Positions 29,575-32,301 of a stretch of 32,301 nt of DNA are shown piece after piece. The notes under the pieces are model-generated. The model was not told the origin of the DNA and did no database searches. It was given only the letters and a program-made list of their open reading frames with translations. Source of the stretch: Firmicutes bacterium TM09-10 (GTDB lineage Bacteria; Bacillota; Clostridia; Lachnospirales; Lachnospiraceae). The number at the start of each line of letters is the position of its first letter. Positions within the stretch are counted from its first letter, which is position 1. The DNA lies in the NCBI GenBank assembly GCA_003481005.1, contig QUKC01000027.1, positions 1 to 32,301 on the forward strand. The letters are read 5' to 3'. The translations under genes and the position numbers were made by a program.

Positions 29575-30780
29575 ATGAAGTACGATTTTACATCAGTGAT
29601 CGACAGAACGGGAAAGGATTCCATCGCATGGGAAAACATTCCGGTGCCGAATGCAGAGATTGCAGAGGGGTTTGACCGGATTCCGATGTGGGTGGCGGAC
29701 ATGAATTTCCAGACAGCGCCGTCAGTTTGCGAAGCGATTACGAAGCGTCTGGAGCATCAGGTGTTCGGATATTTTGATCCGTCCGAGGAATATTACAACA
29801 GCATCATCAATTGGCAGAAGGTCCGCAACGGCGTTGAAGGGCTGACAAAAGAAGCGATTGGTTATGAAAATGGCGTGTTGGGCGGTGTTGTCGCTGCGCT
29901 GCAGGCATTTTCTGCACCGGGCGAGGCAATCCTGGTTCATTCTCCGACGTATACCGGATTTACCAGTGTCCTGAACAATAATGGACGCCGGGCAGTACAT
30001 ACCGAGCTGAAACGGGATGCAGAGGGCATCTGGCGGATGGATTATGAGGATATGGATAAAAAGCTCAAAGAAAACCATATTCATCTGGCAATTTTTTGTT
30101 CTCCCCACAATCCGAGCGGACGTGTCTGGGAACGGGAAGAAATTGAAGCTGCGATGGAGGTTTATCGTAAAAACGACTGTATCGTTATTTCGGATGAAAT
30201 CTGGTCAGATCTGACACTGGGCAATCGTCAGCATATTCCGACACAGACGGTTTCCGAGGATGCAAAAAACAGAACGATTGCAATGTATGCGCCGACGAAA
30301 ACCTTTAATCTTGCCGGACTGATCGGTTCCTATCATATTGTATACAACCCGTATCTTCGAGATCGGATGAACAAGCAGACCTCGCTGTCTCATTATAACA
30401 ATATGAATATTTTTTCCATGCACGGACTGATCGGTGCCTACAGTAAGGATGGTCAGGAATGGGCGGATGAGCTGAAAGCTGTGCTGACAGAAAATATGGA
30501 ATGGGCATATGATTTTATCACGAAAAACTGGGATGGTGTAGAGCTTGCAAAGCCGGAGGGCACTTATATGCTGTATCTGGATTGTCATAAATGGTGTGAA
30601 GCACATCATAAGACAATGGATGAGCTGCTACAGGCAGGTGTTAAAGTCGGTGTTATCTGGCAGGACGGCAGAGCATTTTTCTACCCGGACAGCATCCGGA
30701 TGAATCTGGCGCTGCCATTTTCGAGAGTGCAGGAGGCCTTTCATCGTCTGGATAAATATGTTTTTAGGGCAGAAGCATAA
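29575..30780 (+). CDS. PatB/MalY-family C-S lyase or aminotransferase
   Basis: The 401-residue fold-type I PLP enzyme matches the MalY/PatB group, which cleaves cystathionine or cysteine (beta C-S lyase) or transaminates. IPMWVADMNFQTAP near residue 36, YENGVLGGVVAAL near 95, PHNPSGRVWEREE near 175, VISDEIWSDL near 202 (Asp to the PLP nitrogen) and APTKTFNLAGL with the Schiff-base Lys at 242 are seen. FYPDSIRMNLALPFSR near 360 supplies the carboxylate-binding Arg. AGGGGAGAAG lies before the ATG. A role in cysteine or methionine metabolism is probable but the reaction cannot be fixed from sequence. Confidence 0.9.
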   Translation: MKYDFTSVIDRTGKDSIAWENIPVPNAEIAEGFDRIPMWVADMNFQTAPSVCEAITKRLEHQVFGYFDPSEEYYNSIINWQKVRNGVEGLTKEAIGYENGVLGGVVAALQAFSAPGEAILVHSPTYTGFTSVLNNNGRRAVHTELKRDAEGIWRMDYEDMDKKLKENHIHLAIFCSPHNPSGRVWEREEIEAAMEVYRKNDCIVISDEIWSDLTLGNRQHIPTQTVSEDAKNRTIAMYAPTKTFNLAGLIGSYHIVYNPYLRDRMNKQTSLSHYNNMNIFSMHGLIGAYSKDGQEWADELKAVLTENMEWAYDFITKNWDGVELAKPEGTYMLYLDCHKWCEAHHKTMDELLQAGVKVGVIWQDGRAFFYPDSIRMNLALPFSRVQEAFHRLDKYVFRAEA

Positions 30781-30818
30781 AGGAGCAAAGTAAGGCATAA
30801 CGAAAGGAGAACCGTAAG

Positions 30819-32153
30819 ATGAACAGAGAAGTGACAATGGAACTTCTGGAAAAGTACGGAAAAGAATTTGTGCAGGATCGTGCAAACCGCGTTGCTCAGA
30901 ATGCAGTTGTGGGCAAGGGCGTAAATGCAGCTGCAACAGACAGCGGCGTAGAAAGAGAGATTGCGAATACATTTTCTATCAGCCTGGAGCAGGGCAAGAT
31001 TACCAACCAGAAAAAGAGCGGCCGCTGTTGGATGTTCGCAGCCTTAAACTGCATGCGTTTTCAGGTAATGAAGCACTGCAATCTGGAAACTTTTGAGCTG
31101 TCCCAGAACTATACCCTGTTTTATGACAAGCTGGAGAAATCCAACTATTTCCTGAATACAATTCTGGATACTCTGGAAGAGGATACAGACAGCCGGTTGA
31201 TCGCACATTTGCTTTCCGCACCGTTAAATGACGGCGGACAGTGGGATATGCTCTGTGCAATCGTAGACAAATACGGACTGGTTCCGAAGGAAGCGATGCC
31301 GGAAAGCGAAATTTCCTCCAACACAAACGAAATGGTATCTTACATGACAGAAAAGCTGCGGGAGTTCGCATGCACTCTGCGGGAAGCATACCGTGCCGGC
31401 AGCACCAAAGAAGAGCTGCTTGCAAAGAAGGAGGAAATGATGCAGGTTGTTTACAACATGCTTTGCATCTGTCTCGGCAATCCGCCCAAGACCTTTGATT
31501 TCGAATACCGTGACAAGGACAAGCAGTTCCATCGGGAATGTGGCCTGACCCCGAAGGAATTCTATGCAAAATATATCGGTCTGAACTTAAATGATTACAT
31601 TAGTCTGATCAATGCGCCGACTGCGGACAAGCCGTACTACAGAAGCTACACTGTACAGTACCTGGGCAACGTTGCAGAAGGCCGTCAGGTAAGATATGTC
31701 AATCTGCCGATCGAAGAGCTGAAAAAGGCTGCAATTGCACAGATGAAGGATGGCGAGCCGGTATGGTTCGGCTGTGACGTCGGCAAGCGCTCCACCAGAG
31801 AGAGCGGCGTTATGGATACCAAGATCTTTGCACTGGAAGATCTGTTCCAGACCGACTTCCCTATGACCAAGGCACAGCGTCTGGATTACGGACAGAGCCT
31901 GATGACCCACGCAATGGTATTCCAGGGCGTGAACATCGACGAAAACGGACAGCCTAATCGCTGGAGAGTGGAGAACAGCTGGGGACCCGATGCCGGAAGA
32001 GATGGCTACTACACTATGACAGACAGATGGTTCGACGAGTATACCTATCAGATCGTTGTAAACCGTAAGTACCTGCCGAAAGAGGTTCTGGAAGCTTACG
32101 AGCAGGAGCCGATCGTATTAAAGCCCTGGGACCCGATGGGATCTCTGGCATAA
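30819..32153 (+). CDS. pepC: Aminopeptidase C (bleomycin hydrolase family C1B)
   Basis: The 444-residue cytoplasmic cysteine peptidase releases N-terminal residues from peptides. The catalytic triad is visible: Cys70 in SGRCWMFAALN, His364 in MTHAMVFQG and Asn386 in VENSWG. The oxyanion Gln is at about residue 64 in NQKKSGRC. Family features include the N-terminal SFSISLEQGKITNQ-like stretch and the C-terminal tail (DPMGSLA) that in relatives reaches the active site. Length is normal. AAAGGAG precedes the ATG by about 8 bases. It lies 38 bases after the PatB-like gene, so the two may share a transcript; a peptide-to-sulfur-amino-acid link is only suggestive. Codon use is biased as for well expressed genes. 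Confidence 0.95.
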   Translation: MNREVTMELLEKYGKEFVQDRANRVAQNAVVGKGVNAAATDSGVEREIANTFSISLEQGKITNQKKSGRCWMFAALNCMRFQVMKHCNLETFELSQNYTLFYDKLEKSNYFLNTILDTLEEDTDSRLIAHLLSAPLNDGGQWDMLCAIVDKYGLVPKEAMPESEISSNTNEMVSYMTEKLREFACTLREAYRAGSTKEELLAKKEEMMQVVYNMLCICLGNPPKTFDFEYRDKDKQFHRECGLTPKEFYAKYIGLNLNDYISLINAPTADKPYYRSYTVQYLGNVAEGRQVRYVNLPIEELKKAAIAQMKDGEPVWFGCDVGKRSTRESGVMDTKIFALEDLFQTDFPMTKAQRLDYGQSLMTHAMVFQGVNIDENGQPNRWRVENSWGPDAGRDGYYTMTDRWFDEYTYQIVVNRKYLPKEVLEAYEQEPIVLKPWDPMGSLA

Positions 32154-32220
32154 GGAGAAAACGCAAGTCGCGTTTCTTCCAGGAAAAGATATTGCCGGCG
32201 CAAAAGCGTCGGTGCGAGAG

Positions 32221-32259
32221 AAAAGCGTCTTCGGAGAGAAATCTCCGGGGCGCTTTTTT
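32221..32259 (+). terminator. Terminator after pepC
   Basis: CGGAGA (32232-32237) pairs with TCTCCG (32242-32247) around a GAAA tetraloop; an outer AAAAGCG/CGCTTTT stem adds about 7 bp with interior G-T pairs, followed by TTTTTT. It stands 68 bases after the stop codon. A smaller GC-rich hairpin lies just before it (about 32192-32212). Confidence 0.85.
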
Positions 32260-32301
32260 GCTTTATAGGAAAGACCGCCTACGGCGCTCTCTTAAATTAA
32301 A

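Overview
The window looks like chromosomal DNA of a spore-forming member of the Clostridia, most likely family Lachnospiraceae. The reasons are the sporulation genes (a CotS-like kinase, yabP, yabQ, spoIIE), the gene order yabP-yabQ-divIC-spoIIE-tilS-hpt-ftsH and holB-ricT-trmN6-rsmI (both conserved in Firmicutes), a roughly balanced base composition, AGGAGG-type ribosome binding sites, tRNA genes without encoded CCA, and structured intergenic repeats of a kind often seen in gut Lachnospiraceae. Genus or species cannot be fixed from this sequence alone.

Layout. Bases 67-793 hold seven tRNA genes (Asp, Val, Thr, Tyr, initiator Met, Phe, Lys) closed by a terminator, followed by the CCA-adding enzyme gene that would finish their 3' ends. 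A convergent AGE-family sugar isomerase/epimerase gene lies at 2333-3580. A folded repeat element (3685-3848) and a sporulation-type promoter precede a CotS-like kinase gene. Then come HU (own promoter and terminator) and a run of rqcP-like S4 gene, yabP, yabQ and divIC. spoIIE lies between two intergenic repeat arrays that share an 81-base period. tilS, hpt and ftsH follow. A GH13 alpha-glycosidase and a YczE-type membrane protein form a pair; a DUF308 membrane protein faces them on the minus strand. After a decayed HAD phosphatase gene come an Rrf2 regulator, an HD-domain protein overlapping an Orn/Lys/Arg decarboxylase, pyruvate kinase, glycerol kinase, a guanylate-kinase-like gene, holB, ricT, trmN6, a lipoprotein with a glycosidase-like barrel, and rsmI, tightly packed and mostly overlapping. 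The window ends with acyl carrier protein (own promoter and terminator), a PatB/MalY C-S lyase or aminotransferase with a short leader ORF, and aminopeptidase C with a terminator.

How the genes fit together. The left part joins tRNA supply and maturation to housekeeping functions. The 5.4-8.6 kb block serves division and early sporulation: DivIC at the septum, YabP/YabQ in coat and cortex assembly, SpoIIE activating sigma F. The spoIIE gene encodes only the soluble regulatory and PP2C phosphatase parts, without the usual membrane domain, yet sits behind a promoter with a 21-base spacer and a Spo0A-box-like -35, the layout known for Spo0A-activated genes. The 17.5-28.9 kb block matches the Bacillus yaaO-tmk-holB-ricT-yabB-rsmI neighbourhood, but with pyruvate kinase and glycerol kinase inserted and a guanylate-kinase-like gene where thymidylate kinase would normally be.

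No CRISPR array, phage, transposase, toxin-antitoxin pair or defence island was seen. The most unusual material is the set of modular intergenic repeats around spoIIE, the membrane-less SpoIIE itself, and the short leader ORF before patB. All function calls are from reading the sequence; no searches were run.
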